This document shows, piece by piece, positions 20,064-28,712 of a stretch of DNA of 64,000 nucleotides. This DNA is from Sphingomonadales bacterium (GTDB lineage Bacteria; Pseudomonadota; Alphaproteobacteria; Sphingomonadales; Kordiimonadaceae): contig JAALKD010000012.1 in NCBI GenBank assembly GCA_011088215.1, positions 1 through 64,000 of the forward strand, read 5' to 3'. Both the position numbers and the translations under genes were made by a program. Under the pieces are notes generated by a model, which had not been told where the DNA came from, searched no databases, and saw nothing but the letters and a program-made list of their open reading frames with translations. Each line of letters starts with the position of its first letter. The first letter of the stretch is position 1.

Positions 20064-21046
20064 GGTAACACCCCGCGTTGATGCGAAAGCAATCGGCCAA
20101 CGCCGGTGTCATCGACTTGAATAATTGAGTTCAAAGAGCTGGTTGCATCGAAATGCTTCACCCGAATACGGCTGATAAAACGCTGAGGTTTAACGGATGT
20201 TTGCCTGCGCACGCTCTGCTCTACCTCTCGCGTCGCCAACACGGGCTCCCGCCAGAAATCAGCGACATTATCGTAGCCTTTTCCGGGTCGTGACAAAATA
20301 AGCTCAATAGCATTTTCTAAACTAAAACCTTCACCAACAAGGCCGATCAAAAGCGCGGCCTCATCAACAGTCAGCGTATTGATATTTATCACAGAAGGCA
20401 TAGTCGTGTCAGAGGCGCAAACAAGCGGCGCCACAATAGACATAACGCCTGCATCATAGCCTTTGATTAAATGCAATTCCGATATGTCGGCAACCAAGGT
20501 ATTTGCGGTGCGGTAAGGCCGTTCCAACGCACCATAATCATAATCTTCAGCGCCAGACGGTGCCGGTCTGCTGTCGCTGTCGATCCAGTCAACCAAAGTT
20601 GCTGCCAATTGGTCAGCCTGCCGGTCGGAAATTCCAGCAGCCCCCAGCAGGCGACGATAGTGTTGAACATTGCCTGTGTTCGCTACGTATTTGCCATTTT
20701 CACGACGCTGGACCAAGCTGTTAACATTGAAGCAATTGCTCGCGTCGGCAATCAACCCATTGATGCGGCCACCTTCAATTTCAAAGGAAACTGGTCTGGG
20801 TTCATTTAACTGTGCCCCTTCGTTATAAAGACTTTCGGCGGCAGCAACTGCCAGCTGTTCTCCGCCGAGAGCGTACAAGCTAGCCTGATCAAACTGACGT
20901 TGGGCGCTGGACCGTTTTATCGAATAACCCAGAGCCTCAAAGGTCACCACTGCGCCAATAGCCATAACCGAAACAATTAGCAAAACCGTAACCAACGCCG
21001 CACCGGTTTCACCTTTGAACCTGAATGTTGCCAGGCCGCCAGTCAT
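20060..21046 (-). CDS. gspK: Type II secretion minor pseudopilin K
   Basis: A 328-residue pseudopilin, much longer than the others, as expected for GspK, which caps the pseudopilus. The prepilin motif is 'GETG-AALVTVLLIVSVMAI'. As is usual for GspK it lacks the Glu at +5 (Thr here). A large alpha-helical insert follows, with 'GLIADASNCFNVNSLV' and a 'VININTLTVDEAALL' HhH-like stretch. ATGA overlap with gspJ and with gspL. Confidence 0.9.
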   Translation of the reverse strand: MTGGLATFRFKGETGAALVTVLLIVSVMAIGAVVTFEALGYSIKRSSAQRQFDQASLYALGGEQLAVAAAESLYNEGAQLNEPRPVSFEIEGGRINGLIADASNCFNVNSLVQRRENGKYVANTGNVQHYRRLLGAAGISDRQADQLAATLVDWIDSDSRPAPSGAEDYDYGALERPYRTANTLVADISELHLIKGYDAGVMSIVAPLVCASDTTMPSVININTLTVDEAALLIGLVGEGFSLENAIELILSRPGKGYDNVADFWREPVLATREVEQSVRRQTSVKPQRFISRIRVKHFDATSSLNSIIQVDDTGVGRLLSHQRGVLP

Positions 21047-21657
21047 GCTTTCGTTCCCACAAGAAACATCATTTTAACCTCTTGGCCGGACCGAAAAATG
21101 ATACTGACCTCAGCCAGTCGCGGCAGATCAGAACTGTTGACGAGCGTTCCCCACTCTTCAACCCAAATTCCGTCAGCCGCATAACGCAGGGAGACGGACT
21201 GAACACCCGAAACAAGTTCCTGGTCGATAAAATCCGCCGCAGTTACAATATCCGTTCGGTCATATATCCGGCGATATAAGGTCTCGCCCGCAAGCATATA
21301 GTCTATGCGCTGAAGCGCGGACATATTGCCAAACAATGCCGCTGCAGGATTGCCGCCACGTACTAGGCGCAATAGCGCGCCCTCGGGCATTTGAATACCG
21401 CTTTCAAACGCAGCAATGGTATCGCCAAATTCATCACGGACCGGTCGGTTATGGGCTGCAAAAAAATCTGCCCTCATAATCGCCCGCGCCCGGTCAAGCG
21501 CCGCTAGCTGACTGCTTGCGTCTTGCAGTCTGATCCTGCTACTTTCAAAGCCTGACAAAATTGCAACTGCCGACGCGCTTACCATGGCAAAAATAAATGT
21601 CGCCACGAGCATTTCAACCAACGAGAAACCGGCATCTTTTCGCAAAGTCCGCTTCAT
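21043..21657 (-). CDS. gspJ: Type II secretion minor pseudopilin J
   Basis: A 204-residue pseudopilin with the prepilin cleavage and methylation site 'DAG-FSLVEMLVATFIFAM', Glu at +5, and a GspJ-like 'IMRADFFAAHNRPVRD' segment after the helix. GspJ joins GspI and GspK in the pseudopilus tip. The gene starts one base after the gspI stop and overlaps gspK by 4 bp. Confidence 0.9.
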   Translation of the reverse strand: MKRTLRKDAGFSLVEMLVATFIFAMVSASAVAILSGFESSRIRLQDASSQLAALDRARAIMRADFFAAHNRPVRDEFGDTIAAFESGIQMPEGALLRLVRGGNPAAALFGNMSALQRIDYMLAGETLYRRIYDRTDIVTAADFIDQELVSGVQSVSLRYAADGIWVEEWGTLVNSSDLPRLAEVSIIFRSGQEVKMMFLVGTKA

Positions 21658-21658
21658 A

Positions 21659-22048
21659 TCACTGACGCCCCCGGAAGCCGGTCAACCGGGCAAGCTCTCG
21701 CTCGTTCCCCTCTACGAACACCACAACATCTATAACCAGCAAATCACCGCCGGGTGCTGGTTTTACAGTTTCGCGCCACAGAAACTCTGCGCCCATCTGC
21801 TGGTCAAAACCTGTACGCGTGCCCGGTATCGGTGCCTCCACCAAACCCAAGCCAATGTTAAGGCGGTTTTCCGCGACAATAGACGCCAGACTGCGCTGTT
21901 CAATCGCACCAGTTAGCCCAATTGCCTGCGACTGACTTTCCAACAGTGTTACTGCCGCGAGCGAGAGTATTGTTACCGCCACCAAAAGTTCTACCAGCGA
22001 AAACCCACTGTCAGAACTACATATGGTGCGCCGCATTGCTCTAACCAT
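21659..22048 (-). CDS. gspI: Type II secretion minor pseudopilin I
   Basis: Prepilin motif 'DSG-FSLVELLVAVTILSLAAV', Glu at +5, then 'IVAENRLNIGL', typical of GspI. I place the start at the ATG at 22048 ('MVRAMRRT...'), which overlaps the end of gspH by 8 bp and gives 129 residues; the ORF-track start at 22063 adds five residues with no clear support. GspI nucleates the minor-pseudopilin tip complex. Confidence 0.88.
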   Translation of the reverse strand: MVRAMRRTICSSDSGFSLVELLVAVTILSLAAVTLLESQSQAIGLTGAIEQRSLASIVAENRLNIGLGLVEAPIPGTRTGFDQQMGAEFLWRETVKPAPGGDLLVIDVVVFVEGNERELARLTGFRGRQ

Positions 22049-22529
22049 TGTATAAAGCCTCAATCAACCCAGAAGCAGGCGCTGTAATCGATGCCTTTTC
22101 AGTCCCTGCTGACAGCATTAGATTGAAAGACGGATATTCGCCGGTCGGCAAAAACCAGATATGAGGATTCGTCTCCAACTCTGAAAAATCGATATCGACA
22201 TTATCGACTGCCAGTTCCAAAAGTCTGGCAGATGGCCAGCTTTGAACCTCTGGTTTCAAAATCGCATTTTCGACAACCCAGCCGTCGCTAGAAAGTCTGA
22301 CTGTTTCAAACCCCTCTGCAGAAAACCTCACTCCCAGTATCTGACCCGTCATAACACTGCGTCGGGACAATGCAGTCAGTGCCTCTTCGGTGCGCGCAGC
22401 CCGTTGTTCCAAGCCCGAATCACTAGTTGGTAAAGTCAAAACCACAACACTTGTCATCAAGCCAACAATGACCACCACGACCATCATCTCGACAAGGGAA
22501 AAACCGATTTCTGACTTTCTATTACGCAT
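22041..22529 (-). CDS. gspH: Type II secretion minor pseudopilin H
   Basis: A 162-residue pseudopilin with the motif 'EIG-FSLVEMMVVVVIVGLMTS', Glu at +5. Beyond the helix, 'AARTEEALTALSRRSVMTG' resembles GspH. The ATG at 22529 is 9 bp from an AAGG Shine-Dalgarno and is preferred to the GTG at 22535 used in the ORF track. GspH connects the GspG shaft to the GspI-J-K tip. Confidence 0.88.
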   Translation of the reverse strand: MRNRKSEIGFSLVEMMVVVVIVGLMTSVVVLTLPTSDSGLEQRAARTEEALTALSRRSVMTGQILGVRFSAEGFETVRLSSDGWVVENAILKPEVQSWPSARLLELAVDNVDIDFSELETNPHIWFLPTGEYPSFNLMLSAGTEKASITAPASGLIEALYNG

Positions 22530-22544
22530 GCACACAAGCCTTGG

Positions 22545-22994
22545 CTACCAATTACCTATATCGGCGTTCAGGCCTTCACCGCCGAGTCGGCCATCAGCTC
22601 CATAGGAAAAAACATCAAATGTGCCATGCTCGCCGGGAACCAGATATTGATATTGGTTACCCCAAGGGTCGGTCAGCAGCGATTTGATATATCCTTCAGA
22701 CCGAACAGCAGACCCGCGCGGCGCTTGTAGCAAAACATCGATGCCTTCTTCCAGAGAGGGGTAGCGTCTGGTGTCCAGTTTATAGAGTTCAAGCGCAGTT
22801 TCGATTAACCGCACATCTGCCCTGGCCTTTTCAACCATCGCTCGGTCCTGACTGGGTAAAACATTGACGACGACGATGGTAGTCAAAAGCCCTATAATCA
22901 CAATTACAACCATCAATTCGATCAGGGAAAACCCGACATCATCCCGTTTGGCCGCAAGGGCAATTTTCCGTAGTTTGCTGAATGATAATTCCAT
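22545..22994 (-). CDS. gspG: Type II secretion major pseudopilin G
   Basis: A 149-residue pseudopilin with 'DVG-FSLIELMVVIVIIGLLTTIVV' and Glu at +5, then the GspG hallmarks 'YKLDTRRYPSLEEGIDVLL', 'LLTDPWGNQYQYLVPGEHG' and 'DVFSYGADGRLGGEG', including Ca2+-site residues. GspG forms the pseudopilus shaft. A good GGAGAG Shine-Dalgarno precedes the ATG. Confidence 0.95.
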   Translation of the reverse strand: MELSFSKLRKIALAAKRDDVGFSLIELMVVIVIIGLLTTIVVVNVLPSQDRAMVEKARADVRLIETALELYKLDTRRYPSLEEGIDVLLQAPRGSAVRSEGYIKSLLTDPWGNQYQYLVPGEHGTFDVFSYGADGRLGGEGLNADIGNW

Positions 22995-23005
22995 AAGTTT
23001 CTCTC

Positions 23006-24235
23006 CTACATCAGGACAAGGCTGTTGAGCCGTAATATTGGCAACATAATCGACAAAACAATCGCCCCGACAACAGCCCCCATAAAGATGACAATCATCG
23101 GCTCCAGAAGACTAAGGGCCGTTTTGGTATACCCGTCAAACTCGCTTTCAAGATAGTCGGCGGCTTTGTGCATCATATCGCCCAATTGGCCGCTGCGCTC
23201 TCCTGCTGCTGCCATATACGCCAACATGGGCGGCAGACCGCTCACACCGCGCAAGCTGCTTGCAACGCCTGTGCCTTCACGCACCTGCACAACGGCGGCG
23301 GCCACTTGTTTTTCGATCACCACATTTTTGACAGTTACTTTCGCCGCCGCCAGAGCTTCAAGAGCCGGGCTGCCACCTAGCACTAACGTGCCAAATGAGC
23401 GGGCAAACCGCGCAGCATTCACCGAACGGATAAGCCGTCCAACAATAGGCAATCGCAAAAGGCCAATATGAACAAAATATTGTATCGACGGGTAGCGCAT
23501 CAACACCACAAACCCAAAAACTGCCAAAAACAATAATACAGCCAGCATCAAACCATAGCTGGTCAAGAAGCCCGATGTGGCAACAACAATTTGGGTTAAC
23601 AGTGGCAATTCGCTGCCGAAGCTTTCGAACTGGGCCACAACCTTAGGCACCACAAGTATCATCAGCGCTGTCACAACGCCGATCGCAACCGTCATCAAAA
23701 CCGCAGGATAAATCAACGCGGACTGAACTTTTGATCGCATCTCTTCGGTTTTTTCGCGGTTTTCCGCAACCCGGCCAAGAACCGCGCCCAGCGATCCCGC
23801 CGCCTCGCCTGCTGCAACCATGGCGCAGTACAGCGGGTCAAAAGTGTCACTTTCCTGTGCCATAGCACCGGACAATCGCATACCTGCCATGACATGCGTC
23901 CGAACCCTGGTCAGCACGTCTCGAATTTCGGCTTTTTCAGCCTGCTGGACAAGTGCCGCCAGTACCTCTTCAACCGGCGACGCGGCTGCGATCATGGTCG
24001 CCATTTGACGAGTGACAAGCGCCACATCTTTAGATTTTATCCGTTGTTTTCGCCGGAAAACAGTAGAAAACCAGTCACCGTCTCGCCCAGCATCACCTGC
24101 GACAGCTTTAATCTCGGTGGCGTAAAGCTCGCGTACCATCAGGGTTTTACGAGCTTCCTTCTCACCCTCGGCGGCAATTGTACCCCGGCGGGTTTTTCCT
24201 GAGGCATCAATTGCGCTATAGTCAAACGCTTGCAC
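23006..24235 (-). CDS. gspF: Type II secretion inner-membrane platform protein F
   Basis: A 409-residue polytopic protein with two repeated GspF/PilC domains, each ending in hydrophobic helices. 'AFDYSAIDASGKTRRG' is the standard start, so I use the GTG at 24235, with AGGAGG six bases upstream, instead of the ORF-track start at 24313. It overlaps gspE by 14 bp. 'MAYMAAAGERSGQLGDMM' and 'LEPMIVIFMGAVVGAIVLSIMLPI' are diagnostic. GspF is the central platform component. Confidence 0.95.
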   Translation of the reverse strand: MQAFDYSAIDASGKTRRGTIAAEGEKEARKTLMVRELYATEIKAVAGDAGRDGDWFSTVFRRKQRIKSKDVALVTRQMATMIAAASPVEEVLAALVQQAEKAEIRDVLTRVRTHVMAGMRLSGAMAQESDTFDPLYCAMVAAGEAAGSLGAVLGRVAENREKTEEMRSKVQSALIYPAVLMTVAIGVVTALMILVVPKVVAQFESFGSELPLLTQIVVATSGFLTSYGLMLAVLLFLAVFGFVVLMRYPSIQYFVHIGLLRLPIVGRLIRSVNAARFARSFGTLVLGGSPALEALAAAKVTVKNVVIEKQVAAAVVQVREGTGVASSLRGVSGLPPMLAYMAAAGERSGQLGDMMHKAADYLESEFDGYTKTALSLLEPMIVIFMGAVVGAIVLSIMLPILRLNSLVLM

Positions 24236-25727
24236 TTGCCGCCTCCTGTATTCTGGAAACCCGAAGCACTTCCTCAATAGTGGTGGTGCCATCAAGCACC
24301 AGCTCGCGGCCATTTGACGCTAGCGTGTTCAACCCGCCAAAGGCGACCGCCTCAATATCTTGCTCGGAAGCGCCGTCCTGGATCATCCTACGAAGATCCG
24401 GTCCAATCAGAGCGAACTCGTATATTCCTATACGGCCTCGATACCCCTTGCCGCCGCAATCTGCACATCCGGCGCCTATTGTAGGCGAAAAGAAAGTTGC
24501 CTTTTCATCATCACCTGCACGGAAACGGTCTTTCAATTCATCAACATTGTCTGCGGGCTTTTTGCAGCTAATACACAGTTTCCTGACCAGTCGTTGTGCC
24601 AAAATCCCTTTGACTGTCGACGCCAGCAAAAAAGGTTCTACCCCCATATCGCGAAGCCGGGTAATGGCCGCAACAGAGCTATTGGTGTGCACGGTCGACA
24701 AAACAAGATGGCCGGTAAGACTGGCCTGGATTGCCATCTCAGCTGTTTCCATATCCCGAATTTCGCCGACCATGACAACGTCGGGATCCTGGCGCAATAT
24801 GGCACGCAATCCCGAAGCAAAAGTCATCCCAACCTTGGGATTCACTTGCGTTTGGCTGACGCCGTCGAGCGCATATTCTACCGGGTCTTCCACTGTCATG
24901 ATATTACGACTTTGGTCATTCAACAAACCAAGTCCCGCATAAAGAGTGGTTGTTTTGCCTGAACCGGTTGGCCCGCTGACCAAAATGATGCCATTTGGCT
25001 CTGACAGCAGCGATCTCAGTTTCTGCTCGCTGTCCGGTCTCATGCCCAAGTCTTCCAACGACAAATGTGCTTGCGATGCATCCAGAAGCCGTAATACCAC
25101 CCTCTCACCCTGCCTGGCTGGCAGTGTCGATACACGAACGTCAAATTCCCGAGAGCCCAGCTTAAGCGATAGCCTGCCATCTTGGGGAATTCGTTTTTCG
25201 GCAATATCCAGCCGCGCCATTACTTTGATGCGCGACACGATATAAGGCGTCATACGGGCTGCTAAACTAGCAACCTCGTTTAGAACACCATCAACGCGCA
25301 GTCGAACGGAAAGCCGGTTTTCAAACGGCTCCAGATGTATGTCAGACGCCACATTTTTTACTGCTTCTGCTATTAAGCTGTTGATAAGGCGAATAACCGG
25401 CGCATCGTCTTCGCTTGCCAACAAGTCTGCCGCAGCGGGCATGCCCTCAAGCGCCTGATCGAGGCTTTCGGCGGGCATCTCGTCACCGATATCAGAGTCG
25501 ATCGCGTCAACCGCGTGAATTTCAGACAACAACGTATCGAATTCTGGTCGTCTATAAGTTTCTAATTGCAGGCGTTTGCCAGCTATCCGCCTCACTTCTG
25601 GCAGCATAGCAACCACCGCATCATCACGCATGGCTACTTTGGCCGCATCGCCGCCGGTATTAATGATCGCAAATCCGTAATCGCGGGCGAAAGTATAACG
25701 AAGAATATGGTCCGACTTGTCGGTCAA
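24222..25727 (-). CDS. gspE: Type II secretion ATPase E
   Basis: A 501-residue AAA+-like secretion ATPase. Walker A is 'LVSGPTGSGKTTTLY', the Asp box and Walker B region is 'LRQDPDVVMVGEIRDMETAE', and the His box is 'GHLVLSTVHTNS'. A tetracysteine zinc element ('CISCKK' and 'CADCGGKGYRGR') sits in the C-terminal part, as in GspE/PilB. The start appears to be TTG at 25727 with AGGGAC upstream, since no ATG precedes the conserved N-terminal 'LRYTFARDYGF'. It powers pseudopilus assembly. Confidence 0.95.
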   Translation of the reverse strand: MTDKSDHILRYTFARDYGFAIINTGGDAAKVAMRDDAVVAMLPEVRRIAGKRLQLETYRRPEFDTLLSEIHAVDAIDSDIGDEMPAESLDQALEGMPAAADLLASEDDAPVIRLINSLIAEAVKNVASDIHLEPFENRLSVRLRVDGVLNEVASLAARMTPYIVSRIKVMARLDIAEKRIPQDGRLSLKLGSREFDVRVSTLPARQGERVVLRLLDASQAHLSLEDLGMRPDSEQKLRSLLSEPNGIILVSGPTGSGKTTTLYAGLGLLNDQSRNIMTVEDPVEYALDGVSQTQVNPKVGMTFASGLRAILRQDPDVVMVGEIRDMETAEMAIQASLTGHLVLSTVHTNSSVAAITRLRDMGVEPFLLASTVKGILAQRLVRKLCISCKKPADNVDELKDRFRAGDDEKATFFSPTIGAGCADCGGKGYRGRIGIYEFALIGPDLRRMIQDGASEQDIEAVAFGGLNTLASNGRELVLDGTTTIEEVLRVSRIQEAASASV

Positions 25728-25736
25728 TATCTGTCC

Positions 25737-27737
25737 CTATTCCTGTAGCGGTGGAACCGGTTGCCCGCCCATCACATCTTTAACTAACTGATCAATTGTC
25801 AGGCCGCCCGAATTTACTTTGGATTGCTGACCACGAATGTAATCGTATTTTGTTGCTGTCAGCGCCTTGGCATCACCAGCGCTTCGAACAATTGTCGGAC
25901 GCAGGAAAATCATCAAATTTGTTTTTGCCCGGCTTTTACGGTCCGAACGGAACAAGCGCCCCAACAACGGAATATCACCCAAAAGCGGCACTTTATCGAC
26001 AGAAGTGATTTCGTCTTCTTGCACCAGGCCACCAAGCACAACGATGTCGCCACTTTGAATGCTTACTGTGGTCTCAATTTCGCGTTTGTTGGTTACGAGT
26101 TCGGTAAAGCTTGAACTGACCGGGCCGGCGATAGATGAAATTTCCTGGCGAATTTGCAGCCGGATTTCATCGCCATCGTTTATCTGCGGCGTAACTTCAA
26201 GCTGGATGCCCACATCCTTGCGCTCAATGGTCCGAAACGGATTGACATTGTTTGCACCGAGCGTTTCGCCGGTTGAAATCGGAATTTCCTGTCCTGACAA
26301 GAATTTTGCAGGTTCGTTGTCCATTGTCATGATTGACGGCGTAGAAAGAATATTGCTGCCGGTGTCTTGCTTAATTGCATTCAAAACGACGCCGAAAATT
26401 GTACCGCCATCTGTCTCACCAGCAGCACCAAGCGCAAAACCATTGAACCCTAGCAGCGAGTCTACTGCCGCTGCACCGAACAAGTCGCTTGCACTACTGG
26501 TGTCACTATCATCATCAGATGTTTGCAATGCACCTGCCAAAGCCAGTAAATTCGGCGCAGTATTGGAGTAGTTCGCCATGGTAAAGGGGATTGCGCTGTT
26601 GTCGCCGCCCGCCAGCAAATACTGCACACCAAGTTCTTTGGCGGCGCTGTCCGACACCTCAACCACAATAGCCTCAACCAGCACCTGCGCCCGGGCGACA
26701 TCCAGCATATTAATAACGTTAGCAATGCGCTGCTGCATTTCACTGGACGCATTGATAACAACCGCGTTCGCTCCAGCGTAAGCAGAAATAGACACGTCGC
26801 CGTCTGCTGAAATCGCTTTGCCTGATTTGTCCTTTCGAGACAAGGATTTGGTAACTGTCTCCAACATGGGCATCAGTTTTTCCGCATTTGCGTGTTTCAA
26901 ATAAATAACCCGCAAATCACCGCGTGACGCGTTGTTTTCATCCAATTCTCTCAGTACCGGGAGAAAGGTTTCAATTAAGTCCAACGGGCCTTTGAGAATG
27001 AGTGTGTTGCTGGAATCGAGCGGCATCGCGGTCAAAGACTGTAGAACGTTGTCGTCAAAGCCAGGCTGCGCAGCCAGTTTGAGCGCGATATCAGCCATCT
27101 CACCAGCAGAGGTGTTTTCCAGGGCCAAGGTGCGAATGACTGAATGGTCAACGTCCATGCTGGCAACCAACTGGGCGATGCGCTCCAAATTGTCGGCATA
27201 GTCGGTCACGATGACCACGGGCATGCCCTTGCGAGCGAAAACACGGCCATTTTTGAAAACAAATGGTTTCGCCGCAGCTTGCACGGCAAGGGGGTCTGCA
27301 TATTTCAGACTAAACACTCTGGTCATGAGCACGTCACCAGCGCGCTCCTGGTTTACTGGACCAGCATCCTGCGCGGCAATCTCGTCCGGCACAATTTTGA
27401 ACGCACCACTTGCAGATGGAACCAGAGTAAACCCATTCACTTTAAGTGCTGACAAAAATGTTTGGAAAACGCCTTCAACTGTCACTGTTTCAGAGGATAC
27501 AACGTTGATTTTGCCGCGCACCCGCGGGTCAATAATGAATGTTCTGCCCGTAATAGCGGCGATATCATCAATGAAAGCACGAATTTCTGCATCCCGGTAG
27601 TTCAGGATATGGCCATCGTCCTGTCCGTAAGCGACAGATACAGCTGCGACCTGAACGGCCATCAGCACTGCAAGACATTTGCCTAGCCTCTGAACCGTTT
27701 TTTGGGTCACCGTCAAACTTGTAAATATGCGCTTCAT
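25737..27737 (-). CDS. gspD: Type II secretion outer-membrane secretin D
   Basis: A 666-residue secretin with a long signal region ending near 'VSVAYGQ'. Periplasmic N0-N3 repeats follow ('LNYRDAEIRAFIDDIAAITGRTFIIDPRVRGKI', 'VIYLKHANAEKLMPML', 'INASSEMQQRIANVINMLD'). The secretin core has 'VEAIVVEVSDSAAKELGVQY', 'QEIPISTGET' and 'VVLGGLVQEDEITSVDKVPLLGDIPLLGRLF'. It forms the outer-membrane channel. gspC ends directly before its ATG (TAGATG). There is no long C-terminal S-domain beyond about 60 residues. Confidence 0.95.
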   Translation of the reverse strand: MKRIFTSLTVTQKTVQRLGKCLAVLMAVQVAAVSVAYGQDDGHILNYRDAEIRAFIDDIAAITGRTFIIDPRVRGKINVVSSETVTVEGVFQTFLSALKVNGFTLVPSASGAFKIVPDEIAAQDAGPVNQERAGDVLMTRVFSLKYADPLAVQAAAKPFVFKNGRVFARKGMPVVIVTDYADNLERIAQLVASMDVDHSVIRTLALENTSAGEMADIALKLAAQPGFDDNVLQSLTAMPLDSSNTLILKGPLDLIETFLPVLRELDENNASRGDLRVIYLKHANAEKLMPMLETVTKSLSRKDKSGKAISADGDVSISAYAGANAVVINASSEMQQRIANVINMLDVARAQVLVEAIVVEVSDSAAKELGVQYLLAGGDNSAIPFTMANYSNTAPNLLALAGALQTSDDDSDTSSASDLFGAAAVDSLLGFNGFALGAAGETDGGTIFGVVLNAIKQDTGSNILSTPSIMTMDNEPAKFLSGQEIPISTGETLGANNVNPFRTIERKDVGIQLEVTPQINDGDEIRLQIRQEISSIAGPVSSSFTELVTNKREIETTVSIQSGDIVVLGGLVQEDEITSVDKVPLLGDIPLLGRLFRSDRKSRAKTNLMIFLRPTIVRSAGDAKALTATKYDYIRGQQSKVNSGGLTIDQLVKDVMGGQPVPPLQE

Positions 27738-28592
27738 CTAGCCATTTCCTTCGAAGTTGACGGTTAGTTCAATCTTTTGGCCGCGCCGCTCTATTTCCAG
27801 CAGCAGGCTGGGCGAAAGCGGCAAGGCCTCGCTCACTTCCTGCAATCGTTCAAACGACGACAACTGTGATCCATTAACGCTTGTTAAAATATCACCGCCT
27901 TCCAGGCCAGTTCCCAAAAGCGCAAGCGGTGTTGGCTCCGGCAACATAAAGCCAATAATGCGGCGGTCACGGCGAACCGGCGTTAATTCCAAACTGGAAA
28001 GCAGCGGCCCTAACTGCGTTTCCGCACCCGATGCGTTGGTGCCGCGCATCAACTGCACAGGCTTTGCTTCAGTAGCAGTCCGTTCTCGTTGCGGTCGCAG
28101 ATACACTGCTTCTTTAACACCAGCACGCAGCAATTCCAGCCGGTCAGCGTAAACTGCTGCCAGCTCTACTCCTGAAGCAATTCTATCGCCAACTAGTATG
28201 AGTTTTTGCTCACCGTCTTGCAGTTTAATGATAGCCGTACCCGACCCGTCGATGCCGGCACGCAGGCCAAACACTTGAATATTTAATGTACTTTCGGGCA
28301 AGACGGCCAATGCCTGTATATTGCTCTCAACTGCATCCCGGAAAAAAGGATCAAATGAGAGAAGACGGCTAGTATCTTTAACTGCAGCTGGACGCTGGAT
28401 CGGCGGCGGGGGAACCAGTTGCTCTGGTTCGACCGCCAGCCTATTGAGGGTAAAGATTGCCAATAAAACAGCAATCAGGCCGACCAAAGCCAGCTCAACG
28501 AATATTATGCCCGCACGCATACCCCGCGAGAGCACAGAAGAACATTCAGAGCGAGGAGCCCTGTCCGCCGAACGAAATTCATCGTTATCCAT
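27738..28592 (-). CDS. gspC: Type II secretion protein C with PDZ domain
   Basis: A 284-residue bitopic inner-membrane protein: cytoplasmic N-terminus, one helix ('IIFVELALVGLIAVLLAIFTLNRL', about 29-52), a proline-rich linker, a homology-region domain ('IQVFGLRAGIDGSGTAIIKLQDGEQKLILVGDRI') and a C-terminal PDZ domain ('LLGTGLEGGDILTSVNGSQLSSF'). GspC links the platform to the GspD secretin and helps substrate choice. It is the first gene of the contiguous C-to-N operon. Confidence 0.93.
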   Translation of the reverse strand: MDNDEFRSADRAPRSECSSVLSRGMRAGIIFVELALVGLIAVLLAIFTLNRLAVEPEQLVPPPPIQRPAAVKDTSRLLSFDPFFRDAVESNIQALAVLPESTLNIQVFGLRAGIDGSGTAIIKLQDGEQKLILVGDRIASGVELAAVYADRLELLRAGVKEAVYLRPQRERTATEAKPVQLMRGTNASGAETQLGPLLSSLELTPVRRDRRIIGFMLPEPTPLALLGTGLEGGDILTSVNGSQLSSFERLQEVSEALPLSPSLLLEIERRGQKIELTVNFEGNG

Positions 28593-28712
28593 AGAGATAG
28601 TACGTCTCCATCGGCATTAACATTCTTTTTTTCCGGCTTCTTTTGGGCTAGTGTAAATCATACAACTCAAAAGATTCACCACGTACGAGATAGGCCTATT
28701 TTCTTTTGACGT

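Noticed and set aside
24178-24942. 254-residue plus-strand ORF opposite gspE
   Set aside because: Ser/Pro-rich antisense shadow of a highly conserved ATPase gene; no family resemblance or ribosome-binding site.
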